From JAWVFM01 sp963841455 (lineage in GTDB: Bacteria > Actinomycetota > Thermoleophilia > Solirubrobacterales > 70-9): 64,000 nucleotides of DNA. A program made the translations under genes and the position numbers. The first letter of the stretch is position 1; each line of letters begins with the position of its first letter. The DNA lies in contig CAWJCU010000003.1 in NCBI GenBank assembly GCA_963841455.1, forward strand, positions 124,001 to 188,000. The letters are read 5' to 3'. The notes beneath the pieces were generated by a model, which was not told the DNA's origin, searched no databases, and saw only the letters and a program-made list of their open reading frames with translations. Positions 45,362 to 53,848 of this stretch are shown here, in pieces.

Positions 45362-46235
45362 CTACGCGGAGAGCGTCTCGACCGCGATGCTGCGCGGCCT
45401 CGGTGGGGCTCGTGCCCACCCGCACGCCCTTCGCCTCGAGCGCGTCCTTCTTCGCCTGGGCGGTCCCCGAGGAGCCGGAGATGATCGCCCCCGCGTGGCC
45501 CATCTGCTTGCCCTCGGGGGCGGTGAAGCCCGCGATGTAGCCGACGACGGGCTTCGAGACCGACTCGGCGATGAAGTCGGCGGCCCGCTCCTCGGCGTCG
45601 CCTCCGATCTCCCCCACCATCACGATCAGCTCGGTCTCGTCGTCGGCCTCGAACAGGGTGAGAACGTCGATGAAGTCGGAGCCGATGATCGGGTCGCCGC
45701 CGATGCCGACGATCGTCGAGTTTCCGAGGCCCGCCTGCTTCAGCTCGTTGCCGATCTGGTAGGTCAGCGTGCCCGACTTGGAGACGACCCCGATCGACCC
45801 GCCGTCGAAGAACTGGGCCGGGATGATGCCGACGTTGGCCTTCCCCGGTGAGAGCACGCCGGGGCAGTTCGGCCCGATCAGCCGCACGCCCGCGTCGCGT
45901 GCCTTCCAGTAGGTCCTCAGCATGTCGAGAACGGGGATGCCCTCGGTGATCGCGATAACCGTCTCGACGCCCGCGTCGATGGCCTCGTCGATTGCCGCGG
46001 CGGCGAAGCGGGCGGGGACGAAGACCATCGACGTGTTGGCGCCCCGCTCGTCTACCGCCTCGGAGATCGAGTCGAACACGGGGACGCCGTCGACGTCCTG
46101 ACCACCCTTGCCCGGCGTGACGCCGGCCACGAGCTCGGTGCCGTAGTCGCGGTTGCGCAGGCCGTGGAAGGTCCCCTCGCGGCCGGTCAGCCCGCTGACG
46201 ACGAGCTTGGTGCCCTCGCCGACGATGATGCTCAT
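45362..46235 (-). CDS. sucD: Succinyl-CoA ligase, alpha subunit (one frameshift at the 3' end)
   Basis: With SucC it interconverts succinyl-CoA and succinate with NTP formation in the TCA cycle. The CoA-binding fold starts LVVSGLTGREGTFHGLRNRD. VTPGKGGQDVDGVPVFDSI and LIGPNCPGVLSPGKANVGII follow. The phospho-histidine lies in GKQMGHAGAIISGSSGTAQA. One extra base near 45400 hides the natural end SIAVETLSA; corrected length is about 290 aa. ATGA overlap with sucC shows translational coupling. Confidence 0.95.
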
Positions 46236-47380
46236 GCCGCCGCCTTCGCGAGCTCCACGACCTTCTCGGCCGCCCCGAGCATCGTCTTCTCCTGATGCAG
46301 GCCCGGCAGGCCGGCCTCGTCGAGCAGGCTCAGCCCCTCCTCGGAGTTGGTCCCGTCGAGGCGCACCACGAGCGGCACGTCGAGGCTCACCTGCTTCGAG
46401 GCCTCGATGATCCCCTTCGCCACCTCGTCGCAGCGGGTGATGCCGCCGAAGATGTTGAAGAGGATCGCTCTGACCTTCTCGTCGGAGGTGATGACCTCGA
46501 GCGCGTCGACGATCGCCTCCGCTTTCGAGCCGCCGCCGGCGTCGAGGAAGTTGGCCGGCAAGCCGCCTGCCTGCGCGACGACGTCGAGGGTCGACATACA
46601 AAGTCCGGCGCCGTTGCCGAGGATGCCGATGTCGCCGTCGAGCTTGACGTAGGTGATGCCCTTCTCTCTCGCCATCCGCTCTTGCGGGTCCTCGGCGGCG
46701 TCGTCGCGGAGCTCCGCGAACTCGGGGTGGCGAAAGAGGGCGTTGCCGTCGAGGGTGACCTTCGCGTCGAGAGCGAGCACCTCCCGCTCCCGCGTGACGA
46801 TCAGGGGGTTGACCTCGATCAGGGTGGCGTCCTCCTCGATGGCAACCTCGTAGAGCTTCGCGAGAAGGTCGCCGACCGCCCCCTGAACGTCCTCGTCGAT
46901 CCCCGCCCCGGCGGCCAGCTCGGTCCCGATCTCGGCGGTCATCCCCTCGGCGGGATCCAGGTGGCGGCGCACGAGCGCGTCCGGGTCGCTCTCGGCGACC
47001 TCCTCGACGTCCATGCCACCCATTCGAGTCACCATCGCCAGGAGCTTCTTCTCCCCGCGGTCGAGAATGATCGACGCGTAGTGCTCGGCCACGATGTCGC
47101 TCGCTTCCTCGATCCACACCTCGTGGACCGTGAAGCCACTGATCTCCATCCCGAGGATGGCGCTGGCGTGGCTGCGCGACTGATCGGCGTCGCCGGCGAC
47201 CTTGATCCCGCCCGCCTTGCCGCGCTTGCCGATCCGCACCTGCGCCTTGACGACGTGCGGGTAACCGACCTCCTCGCCTGCCTCCATGGCCTCGTCCACG
47301 GTCGTGGCGTGACGCCCGCTCGGCACGGGAACACCGTGCCTGGCGAACAGCTGCTTTCCCTGGTACTCAAGTAGGTCCAC
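46232..47380 (-). CDS. sucC: Succinyl-CoA ligase, beta subunit
   Basis: The 382-aa protein has an ATP-grasp domain: MDLLEYQGKQLFARHGVPVP, VVKAQVRIGKRGKAGGIKVA, LIEVNPLIV (metal Asn). The C-terminal ligase domain has ILGNGAGLCMSTLDVVAQAG, NFLDAGGGSKAEAIVDALEV and LFNIFGGITRCDEVAKGI, the SucC signature. GTG start at 47380. Slightly shorter than the E. coli protein (388), as usual in actinobacteria. Confidence 0.96.
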   Translation of the reverse strand: MDLLEYQGKQLFARHGVPVPSGRHATTVDEAMEAGEEVGYPHVVKAQVRIGKRGKAGGIKVAGDADQSRSHASAILGMEISGFTVHEVWIEEASDIVAEHYASIILDRGEKKLLAMVTRMGGMDVEEVAESDPDALVRRHLDPAEGMTAEIGTELAAGAGIDEDVQGAVGDLLAKLYEVAIEEDATLIEVNPLIVTREREVLALDAKVTLDGNALFRHPEFAELRDDAAEDPQERMAREKGITYVKLDGDIGILGNGAGLCMSTLDVVAQAGGLPANFLDAGGGSKAEAIVDALEVITSDEKVRAILFNIFGGITRCDEVAKGIIEASKQVSLDVPLVVRLDGTNSEEGLSLLDEAGLPGLHQEKTMLGAAEKVVELAKAAA

Positions 47381-47410
47381 GAAGCCGCGGCAGCCTATCG
47401 GGGATGTAAA

Positions 47411-47462
47411 TGAGGGGCTTTAGCCCCGAAAGAAGCGTGTACGGGCGCCGTCAGGCGGCCGC
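47411..47462 (-). repeat. Two-hairpin intergenic repeat, copy D (inverted)
   Basis: Hairpin GGGGCT (47414-47419), TT, AGCCCC (47422-47427) is followed by GAAAGAAGC and a degenerate GC-rich second hairpin (GGGCGCC...GGCGGCC, 47443-47459). Read on the minus strand it has the same order as copies A, B and C (GC hairpin, TTTCGG, hairpin, CTCATTT). It lies in the divergent promoter region of sucC and the HAD gene. Confidence 0.6.
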
Positions 47463-47510
47463 AGGTATGAGGAACTCGCGAACCCCTTGGCATAATGCCG
47501 CGTCCGCCTT

Positions 47511-48191
47511 ATGGCCCTTCCTGCCCTGAAAACGATCAAGTGGGTTACCACTGACTGCTACGGGACCCTGATCGACTGGGAGAAGGGGATCATCGACGCG
47601 TTCAAGGCCGAGGCGGCCGAGGACGGCCTCAGTTTCGACGAGGGTGAGCTCATCAAGCGCTTTCTCGAGATCCAGGCCGAGGTGATGAGCGGCTCCTACG
47701 AGCTCTACGCGGAGGTGCTTCGCCGCACCGGGGTGAAGGTCGCGGAGGAGATCGGCTGGCAGCTGGAGCCCTCCCGGGCACAGTTCCTTCCCGACAGCGT
47801 CGGCATTTGGCAGCCTTTCCGCGAGGCAAATGCGGCGATGGACCGCCTCGGCGGCCGCTACGACGTCGGCATCGTCTCCAACGTCGACGACAAGCTGCTC
47901 GGCATCTCGAGGCGGCACCTGCGAACCGAGCTCGACCTGGTCGTCACCGCGCAGCAGGTGCGCAGCTACAAGCCCGATCCCGCGCATTTCAAGGAAGCCG
48001 CCCGTCGGATTGGCGGCAAGAAGGGGTGGGTCCACATCGCGTCCGGTTACGACGCGGACGTGGCGCCCCTGCTGAAGATGAACGTTCCCGTCATCTGGGT
48101 CAATCGCCACGGCGAGAAGCTCGAGGGCCGCAAGGCCCCTTCGGCCACGGTCAAGAACTTCCGCGAGGCGGCGAAGAAGCTCGGCGCCTAG
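47511..48191 (+). CDS. HAD-superfamily haloacid dehalogenase-like hydrolase
   Basis: The 226-aa protein has VTTDCYGTLIDWEKG (nucleophile Asp), GIVSNVDDKLLG (motif II Ser), QQVRSYKPDPAHFKEAA (motif III Lys) and IASGYDADVAPLLKMNVPVI (acidic motif IV). This is the type II L-2-haloacid dehalogenase layout, but the halide-binding residues cannot be verified by eye, so a general phosphatase role is equally possible. It is followed 5 bp later by a sulfotransferase gene. Confidence 0.82.
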   Translation: MALPALKTIKWVTTDCYGTLIDWEKGIIDAFKAEAAEDGLSFDEGELIKRFLEIQAEVMSGSYELYAEVLRRTGVKVAEEIGWQLEPSRAQFLPDSVGIWQPFREANAAMDRLGGRYDVGIVSNVDDKLLGISRRHLRTELDLVVTAQQVRSYKPDPAHFKEAARRIGGKKGWVHIASGYDADVAPLLKMNVPVIWVNRHGEKLEGRKAPSATVKNFREAAKKLGA

Positions 48192-48196
48192 CCATC

Positions 48197-49147
48197 GTGG
48201 CCTTCCGCGATCTCGCGGACGAGGCGATGACGGCCCGCGCGCACGAGCGGTTCGCGGCCGACCGGCGCCGGGCCGGGAGGCAGTCCTGGGGTTCCGGCGC
48301 GCCGCCGACCTTCGTGGTCATCGGCGGCCTGAAGTGCGGCACCACGAGCCTCCACCACTACCTCGCGCTGCACCCCGAGGTCGCTATGTCGCGGCCCAAG
48401 GAGCTCAACTTCTTCGTCGCCGAGCTCAACTGGGAGCTCGGGCCCGATTGGTACGCCTCGCATTTCGACCCGGCCGCGCGGGCACGAGGCGAGACCTCGC
48501 CGCACTACACGAACCTCCCGCGCTTCGAGGGGGTTGTCGAGCGAATGCAGGAGACGGCGCCCACCGCCAGCCTCGTCTACATGGTGCGGGATCCCGTCGA
48601 GCGGATGCTCTCGCACTACCTCCACAACCTCGGCGGCGGCTACGACGACCGCCCGCTCGCCGAGGCGCTCGCCGATGAGCGGAGCGCCTACTGGCAGCGA
48701 AGCCGCTACGCCTTCCAGCTCGAGCCCTTCCTCGAGCGCTTTGGCCGCGATGCGATCGCGGTCTTCTCGAGCGAGGAGCTGGCGAGCGACCGCGGCAGGA
48801 CGATGCGGCGCGTCTACGGGTTCCTGGGCGTGGATCCCGGGTTCACGTCGCCCGACTTCGAGCGCCAATGGGAGACGGGCAGCGCGAAGGGCTCGGGTAG
48901 CTTCCGCGTCATGGACCGCGCGGTACGGCTGCCGGGCCTGCGGGCGCTCGATCGCAACTTCGACCGGCTGCCCGAGCGGCTTCGCTGGGTGGTGGAGCGG
49001 CTCGTCCACGACCCGGGCGCCGGCGCGGCCCCCAAGCCCGAGCTGCCCCCCGAGCTTCGCGAGCGCACTCGCGCCTTCTTCGCGCCCGAGGTCGAGCGGC
49101 TCGAGGCAGTCGCGGGCCGCAGCTTCGGCTGGGAGAGCGTGGGGTGA
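48197..49147 (+). CDS. Sulfotransferase
   Basis: The 316-aa PAPS-dependent enzyme has the 5'-phosphosulfate loop FVVIGGLKCGTTSLHHYL at about residues 35-52, KELNFF, and the 3'-phosphate-binding strand SLVYMVRDPVERMLSHYLH at about residues 125-143. This layout resembles the heparan/N-deacetylase-type Sulfotransfer_1 group (KxGTT, RxPxxR). It would sulfate a glycan or lipid. GTG start; the stop overlaps the following SnoaL-like gene (GTGA). Confidence 0.85.
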   Translation: MAFRDLADEAMTARAHERFAADRRRAGRQSWGSGAPPTFVVIGGLKCGTTSLHHYLALHPEVAMSRPKELNFFVAELNWELGPDWYASHFDPAARARGETSPHYTNLPRFEGVVERMQETAPTASLVYMVRDPVERMLSHYLHNLGGGYDDRPLAEALADERSAYWQRSRYAFQLEPFLERFGRDAIAVFSSEELASDRGRTMRRVYGFLGVDPGFTSPDFERQWETGSAKGSGSFRVMDRAVRLPGLRALDRNFDRLPERLRWVVERLVHDPGAGAAPKPELPPELRERTRAFFAPEVERLEAVAGRSFGWESVG

Positions 49148-49542
49148 GCGACGCGATCGACAACGTCGAGGTCATGCGCCGCGGATACGAGGCCTTCGCG
49201 GCGCGGGGGGTCGATGGCTTCCTGGACTTCATCCACCCCGAGTTCGAGCTCGTCACGCCGCCGGGACTCGCCCTCGAGCCCCAGACCTATCGGGGCCACG
49301 AGGGAGTGCGGCGCTATTTCGACTCCTTCTACGACGCCGTCGACGAGATCCGTCTCGAGGCAGACGACTTCATGCCGGTGGGCGGCAAGGTCATCGTCCC
49401 GTTCCGGATGACGACCCGCGGGCGGACCTCGGGCATCGAGGCGAGCATGAAGGCGGTGCAGGTGTGGGAGATCCGCGACGGCAGGGCCCTTCGTGCCGAG
49501 ATCTACCCCACGCTGGAGAAGGCGCGCGAAGCCGTAGGCTGA
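49144..49542 (+). CDS. SnoaL-like / NTF2-fold protein
   Basis: The 132-aa protein has the cone-shaped alpha+beta pattern of SnoaL_2: EVMRRGYEAFAARGVDGFLD, FIHPEFELVTPPGLALEP, YRGHEGVRRYFDSFYDAVDE, and ending AVQVWEIRDGRALRAEIYPT. Members are hydrolases, isomerases or ligand-binding proteins; no catalytic assignment is possible. It is coupled to the sulfotransferase by a 4-bp overlap. Confidence 0.8.
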   Translation: MSDAIDNVEVMRRGYEAFAARGVDGFLDFIHPEFELVTPPGLALEPQTYRGHEGVRRYFDSFYDAVDEIRLEADDFMPVGGKVIVPFRMTTRGRTSGIEASMKAVQVWEIRDGRALRAEIYPTLEKAREAVG

Positions 49543-49547
49543 TCTCG

Positions 49548-49991
49548 ATGCGGATCGCGGTCGCAGCGGACGAACGAGTGGGGGTCGCCGAGGCCGTCAT
49601 CGAGGAACTGCGCCGGCGCGGGCATGAGCCCCTCGTTCACGGCGCGCTCTCCGACGACGAGCGGGACGACTGGGCTTGGGCGAGCGAGGCGGCCGCGCGC
49701 GACGTCGTCGAGGAGCGCGCCGAGCAGGCGATCGTCTGCTGCTGGACGGGGACGGGCGCGTCGATCGCAGCCAACAAGGTGCCGGGCGTCAGGGCGGCGC
49801 TCTGCGGGGACGCAGCCACCGCCTCGGGGGCCCGGCGCTGGAACGACGCGAACGCGCTCGCGCTGAGCCTGCGCTCGACCTCGGAGGCCGAGCTGGCGGA
49901 GATCCTCGACGCCTGGTTCGATGCCGGTCCGAGCGAGGACGCCGAGGATCGCCGGAACGTCGAGCACCTCGCCGAGATCGAGGGCGCCTGA
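49548..49991 (+). CDS. RpiB/LacA/LacB-family sugar-phosphate isomerase-like protein
   Basis: The 147-aa protein carries MRIAVAADERVGVAEAVIEE, IVCCWTGTGASIAANKVPGV (the GTGxGxxIxANK signature region; the catalytic Cys two residues before the motif is CW here) and CGDAATASGARRWNDANALA, which stands for the LxxDxxxAxxARxHNDANVL block. The H-N to W-N change near the ring-opening residue is unusual for RpiB and casts doubt on ribose-5-phosphate as the substrate. It lies in a run of small plus-strand genes. Confidence 0.78.
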   Translation: MRIAVAADERVGVAEAVIEELRRRGHEPLVHGALSDDERDDWAWASEAAARDVVEERAEQAIVCCWTGTGASIAANKVPGVRAALCGDAATASGARRWNDANALALSLRSTSEAELAEILDAWFDAGPSEDAEDRRNVEHLAEIEGA

Positions 49992-49994
49992 GCG

Positions 49995-50678
49995 GTGCGC
50001 AGGCTCGTCCCGGACTGCGGCGAGGTGTCGCTCGATGAGGCCGTCGGGTCCCTCGACTTCGCCTCCGAGGTACGAGCCGACCGCCCGTACCTGGTCACGA
50101 ACTTCGCCCTGACACTCGACGGGCACGCGACGATCGAGGGGCGGTCGGGAGAGATCGGCAGCGACAGCGACACGGCGATGCTCGTCGGGCTGCGCGCTCG
50201 AGTCGACGCCCTGATGATCGGGGCCGGCACGATGCGCGCCGAGCGCTACGGGCCGGTCGACCCGCTGATGGTGATCGTCTCAGGGCGCTTAAACCTGCCC
50301 TGGGACGCGCGCCTGTTCACCGAGGGCCGCGGGGAGGTGGTGATCTTCACCTCGTCCGACGCCGAGCCGCCGGAGACGGAGGCCTCGGTCCACGTCGAGC
50401 GCCACGAGGACGCCGTCGATCTGTCGCGGGCGCTCGCCTACCTGCGCGCTGAGCGCGGCGTGCGCTCGGTCCTCTGCGAGGGCGGCCCGCGCCTGCACGC
50501 ACAGCTTCTCGACGGCGGCCTGGTCGACGAGCTGTTCGTGACGCACGCCCCGAAGGTCGCGGGTGGCGTCGGCCCAGGTCTCATGGTCGACCTCGACGAG
50601 GTGGAGCGCCCGCTCGAGGTGGCGTGGCTTCTCTACGAGGACGCGACGGGCGAGGTCTTCGCGCGGTACCGGACCTAG
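49995..50678 (+). CDS. RibD C-terminal domain / dihydrofolate-reductase-like reductase
   Basis: The 227-aa single-domain protein has RPYLVTNFALTLDGHATIEG, SGEIGSDSDTAMLVGLRARV, DALMIGAGTMRAERYGP and VLCEGGPRLHAQLLDGGLVD. These are the NADPH- and substrate-binding blocks of the RibD C-terminal (pyrimidine reductase) family. The RibD deaminase domain is absent, so it may reduce a riboflavin intermediate or act on another ketone. It starts at GTG 49995. Confidence 0.85.
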   Translation: MRRLVPDCGEVSLDEAVGSLDFASEVRADRPYLVTNFALTLDGHATIEGRSGEIGSDSDTAMLVGLRARVDALMIGAGTMRAERYGPVDPLMVIVSGRLNLPWDARLFTEGRGEVVIFTSSDAEPPETEASVHVERHEDAVDLSRALAYLRAERGVRSVLCEGGPRLHAQLLDGGLVDELFVTHAPKVAGGVGPGLMVDLDEVERPLEVAWLLYEDATGEVFARYRT

Positions 50679-51289
50679 GCGGGAACGGGAACGTGCGTCG
50701 CGATCTCGCCCCGCTCGGTGGGGATGATCCCCTGCTGCTCGCCCCGCTCCTCGCCGCGGTGCAGGATGCGAAGGCCGAGGATCGTGGCGCCGAGGAGCGC
50801 CGAGGTCCCGAGGCTGATCTGCACGCTGAGGAGGCCCTCGCGGCTCCAGTAGACGTCGCGGAGGTCGAGCAGCAACGCCGCCTCGTCGAACGTGAGGCCC
50901 ATGCCGGCGCCGAACGGGACCGCGAGAGCTCGCTCGATGCGCTCCTCACCCGTGACCAGCGCGCCCGTGCCGCACCCGAATGCGAGCAGGATGCCGGGGA
51001 CGAAATGGTGAATGTGGTGCCCGCCGAGTCGGATGTTCCCGAACGGCCACCAGCCGCCGCGGATCCCCGAGGTCGAGAGCCGCACGAGGGCGAACGCGCC
51101 CACGAACCCGGAGAGGATGTTGAAGAGCACGAGCTCGCCGCGAGTGGCGGCGCCGTAGCCCTCGATCACGACGGCCACCGTGTCCTGGGTGGCCTGCCCC
51201 GCGGCGCCGAGCGCGGCCGCCGGCGTCGGCTCGTGCCTGGCCTGCCGGGCACGACGGCGCCCGAGCCGGATGACCTCCCCGGCGATCAC
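50675..51289 (-). CDS. Multi-pass membrane protein, conserved but unassigned
   Basis: The 204-aa protein has about five TM helices, including LVLFNILSGFVGAFALVRLS, HHIHHFVPGILLAFGCG and VQISLGTSALLGATILGL. A striking motif set (GGHHIHHFVPGI; GMGLTFDEAALLLDLRDVYW) is rich in His and acidic residues inside the membrane region, suggesting metal or proton chemistry. Upstream, in the same frame, lies another helix (ITLGLAGVAVATAGSV, 51290-51335) without a start codon. The true start is probably at about 51395 (GTG AAG CTT) in the adjacent frame, with one indel between. It resembles unnamed actinobacterial membrane proteins; function unknown. Confidence 0.65.
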   Translation of the reverse strand: MIAGEVIRLGRRRARQARHEPTPAAALGAAGQATQDTVAVVIEGYGAATRGELVLFNILSGFVGAFALVRLSTSGIRGGWWPFGNIRLGGHHIHHFVPGILLAFGCGTGALVTGEERIERALAVPFGAGMGLTFDEAALLLDLRDVYWSREGLLSVQISLGTSALLGATILGLRILHRGEERGEQQGIIPTERGEIATHVPVPA

Positions 51290-51411
51290 GCTCCCAGCGG
51301 TCGCGACCGCGACGCCGGCGAGACCGAGGGTGATCCGGTCAGCGCGGCGGGAGTTGCCGCTGCGGACGAGGGCGACGCCAGGGAAGCTTCACGCCCCCAT
51401 GATCGCGGCGG

Positions 51412-52659
51412 CTAAAGACGGACCAGGTTGGGCGCCTCGATGCCGCGCGTGACGCCCCTGAGGTCGAGCACCAGCGCCGCGCGCTCGACGACCCGCTCGT
51501 AGTCGACGTCGGCATGGGCCGTGACGACGCAGGCGAGGTCCGCCTCGGCCAGGGCATCGCCGAGGGCCTGCGAGGAGAGCCCGAGCTCGCCGATCTCGCC
51601 AACGTGCGGGTCGTGATAGACGACGGTCGCCCCGAGCTCGCGCAGCAGCCGGATCATCTTCAGCGCCGGCGACTCGCGAAGGTCCCCGACGCCCGCCTTG
51701 TAGGCGACTCCGAGGAGGAGGACGGTCGAGCCGCGCACGGGCTTGCGCGCGTCGTTCAGCGCCCGCGTGATGCGGTCGACGCAGAAGTGCGGCTGCGCCT
51801 GGTTGATCTTCCCCGCGAGCTCCACGAACTCGGTGTAGAAGTCGTGCTCACGGGCCTTGTAGGCGAGGTAGAACGGGTCGACCGGCAGGCAGTGGCCGCC
51901 CATGCCGGGCCCCGGCTCGAAGCGCATGAAGCCGAACGGCTTCGTCGCCGCGGCGTCGATGACCTCCCATACGTCGACGTCGAGGCGGTCGCAGAGCTGC
52001 GCGAGCTCGTTCACAAGGGCGATGTTCACCGAACGGAATACGTTCTCGAGCAGCTTCGCGAGCTCGGCGGCCTCGAGGGTGGAGACCGGCACGACCTCGT
52101 CGCAGATGTCCTCGTAGAGGGCGGCGGCGCGATCGCGACAGGCGTCCGTGAAGCCCCCGACGAGCTTCGGCGTCGTCTTGATCGAGCCCGGCCCGCGGCC
52201 GGGATCGATGCGCTCAGGCGAGTAGGCGAGGTTGAAGTCGCGGCCCGCGGCGAGGCCGGACTCCTCGAGGATCGGGGCGAGGCGCTCGCGGGTGGTACCG
52301 GGATAGGTCGTCGACTCCACCACGACGAGGCGGCCCTCACGAAGGACGGGGGAGAGGCCGGTCGCGGCGGCCACGAGGTAGGAGAGGTCCGGCTCGCGAT
52401 GCTCGGTCAGCGGCGTCGGCACGCAGACGAGGAGCGCCTCGCACGACGCGAGCGCCTTGTAGTCGTCTGAAGCCGTGAACGAGGGGGCGATCGCTCGCAG
52501 CCGCTCGGACGGGACGTCCTCGATGTCGCTCTCGGAGCGACGCAGGCGCTCGACTCGGCTCGCGCTGGTGTCGACACCGACCACCTCGTGCCCGGCCTCG
52601 GCGAAGGCCGCGGCAAGCGGAAGGCCGACATAGCCCAGACCCACGATTCCGACCTTCAT
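51412..52659 (-). CDS. UDP-glucose/GDP-mannose dehydrogenase-family NDP-sugar dehydrogenase
   Basis: The 415-aa enzyme oxidises an NDP-hexose C6 to a uronate in two NAD-dependent steps. MKVGIVGLGYVGLPLAAAFA is the Rossmann motif. VCVPTPLTEHREPDLSYL, ESTTYPGTTRERL and NLAYSPERIDPGR follow. GPGMGGHCLPVDPFYLAYKA holds the catalytic Cys. LLLGVAYKAGVGDLRESPAL begins the C-terminal domain. The H-C-L-P-V-D pattern and STTYPGTT are closer to WecC/VipA-type than to UDP-glucose dehydrogenase (Ugd). The ATG at 52659 is chosen because it begins the fold. Confidence 0.85.
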   Translation of the reverse strand: MKVGIVGLGYVGLPLAAAFAEAGHEVVGVDTSASRVERLRRSESDIEDVPSERLRAIAPSFTASDDYKALASCEALLVCVPTPLTEHREPDLSYLVAAATGLSPVLREGRLVVVESTTYPGTTRERLAPILEESGLAAGRDFNLAYSPERIDPGRGPGSIKTTPKLVGGFTDACRDRAAALYEDICDEVVPVSTLEAAELAKLLENVFRSVNIALVNELAQLCDRLDVDVWEVIDAAATKPFGFMRFEPGPGMGGHCLPVDPFYLAYKAREHDFYTEFVELAGKINQAQPHFCVDRITRALNDARKPVRGSTVLLLGVAYKAGVGDLRESPALKMIRLLRELGATVVYHDPHVGEIGELGLSSQALGDALAEADLACVVTAHADVDYERVVERAALVLDLRGVTRGIEAPNLVRL

Positions 52660-52798
52660 GCGCTCAGTGTAGGCGCGGGTGCCGCGCACGGCACGACGTG
52701 TTCTTCCCGCAAATTGCGCGTACACGCCAGGGACTGGTCCTCAAGGCCCTGGGGTCCGGCGTCGATAGGCCAAACGTAGGACCGCCGTACCAATTAGG

Positions 52799-52915
52799 AT
52801 GCCCATTCAGATGAAGCGCCTATTCGCGCCCGTGACCCTCGGCGTCAGCGCCGCCCGGCACATCGCCTGGTACGTGAGCTACCAGGTCACCGGCGAAGCC
52901 CGCGAACGGAGCTAG
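52799..52915 (+). CDS. Possible 38-aa small protein
   Basis: An isolated frame encodes MPIQMKRLFAPVTLG, SAARHIAWYVSYQVTG and ends REERS-like (EARERS). It fills the gap between the dehydrogenase gene and tRNA-Lys. A TAGGAT hexamer (52796-52801) overlaps the ATG, so leaderless transcription would need a different promoter. There is no ribosome site and no recognised homologue. Kept as a weak candidate only because no other gene occupies the interval. Confidence 0.25.
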   Translation: MPIQMKRLFAPVTLGVSAARHIAWYVSYQVTGEARERS

Positions 52916-52929
52916 CAACGGGCTCGAAG

Positions 52930-53002
52930 TGGGCCGTGAAGGGCTCGAACCTTCGACCTTGAGATTAAGAGTCTCCTGCTCTACCAACTGAGCTAACGGC
53001 CC
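52930..53002 (-). tRNA. tRNA-Lys (CTT)
   Basis: This is a complete 73-nt cloverleaf on the minus strand: acceptor GGGCCGT/ACGGCCC, D-arm GCTC...GAGC, anticodon loop CTCTTAA with anticodon CTT (52967-52969), T-arm GAAGG-TTCGAGC-CCTTC, discriminator A. No CCA is encoded. Confidence 0.97.
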
Positions 53003-53038
53003 CGGTTTTGCGGATGGTAGCGAGCGCCTAGCCGCCGT

Positions 53039-53807
53039 CTAGGGCGCCGGCGGAGGCGTCGTTGGTGCTATGCCGCTGAAGGGATTCTGGAGCTCGCTCG
53101 AGCCCGACGAGCTCCCGCCGGAGGCCTTCGCCGCCGCCTTCTGCTGCTGGGCGAACTTCACCGCGCGCTTCTTGATCGCCGCCAGCTGCTTCTTGATCTG
53201 CTTCGCCTGCGCCTTCGGCGCCTTCGCGACAGCCTGCTTCGACGCTGCGTCGCCCGCCTTGAAGTCGCCGGCCGCGTAGTTGGTAGAGCGCGAGCTGGCC
53301 GATCGTGTTCGCGCTCGGCTGGGCCTCGGCGTAGATGCGCTGCGCCTGGACGGCCCCGTTCGGGTCGTCGAGGTAGACGTAGGCCTGCGCCATCTCGCTG
53401 GCAAGGATCGCGTCCGGCTTCTTCGCCACCTTCAGGTAGCGGGTCCAGGCGTCGACCGAGGCGCCGAATTCGTTCTGCGCGTCGGTGCTCACCTTCGGGG
53501 GCGCCGTCGGCGATGACTGGGTGACGCCGGTGCGAGCCGACTGGTACTCGTAGCTCGCCAGGTTCGAGAGCGCCTGCTCGTTCTGCGGATCCTTCTTCAG
53601 GGCCTCCTTGGCGTTGTTGATCTGGGGGTCGAACGCTGAGGAGGTCGAGCCGCCGCTGCTTCCGCCCCCGAAGAGGTCGGAGATGCTGCCGATGCCGCCG
53701 CTGCCGACGCCGAAGAATACGAAGCCGATCAGGAACGATGCGGCCAGGAAGCCGTAGACCACCTGCACGACGCGCCGCCGCCTGCCGCTGCGAAGGTCGA
53801 AGAGCAC
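53039..53807 (-). CDS. Membrane-anchored TPR-like protein (one frameshift)
   Basis: The protein is about 255 aa. It opens with a positively charged stretch (RSGRRRRVVQ) and one TM helix (VVYGFLAASFLIGFVFFGVG). A Gly/Ser-rich linker follows (LFGGGSSGGSTSS), then TPR-like helical pairs (INNAKEALKKDPQNEQALSN, LASYEYQSARTG, SEMAQAYVYLDDPNGAVQAQ). The shift near 53275 restores YAAGDFKAGDAASKQAVAKA and a Lys/Ala-rich tail (KQIKKQLAAIKKRAVKFAQQ) ending TTPPPAP. It is transcribed behind tatC, consistent with a cell-envelope assembly role (inference). Confidence 0.72.
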
Positions 53808-53848
53808 CGGTGGAGCTTAGTGAGGCGGGTTACCGCGCTTGGCCGGTG

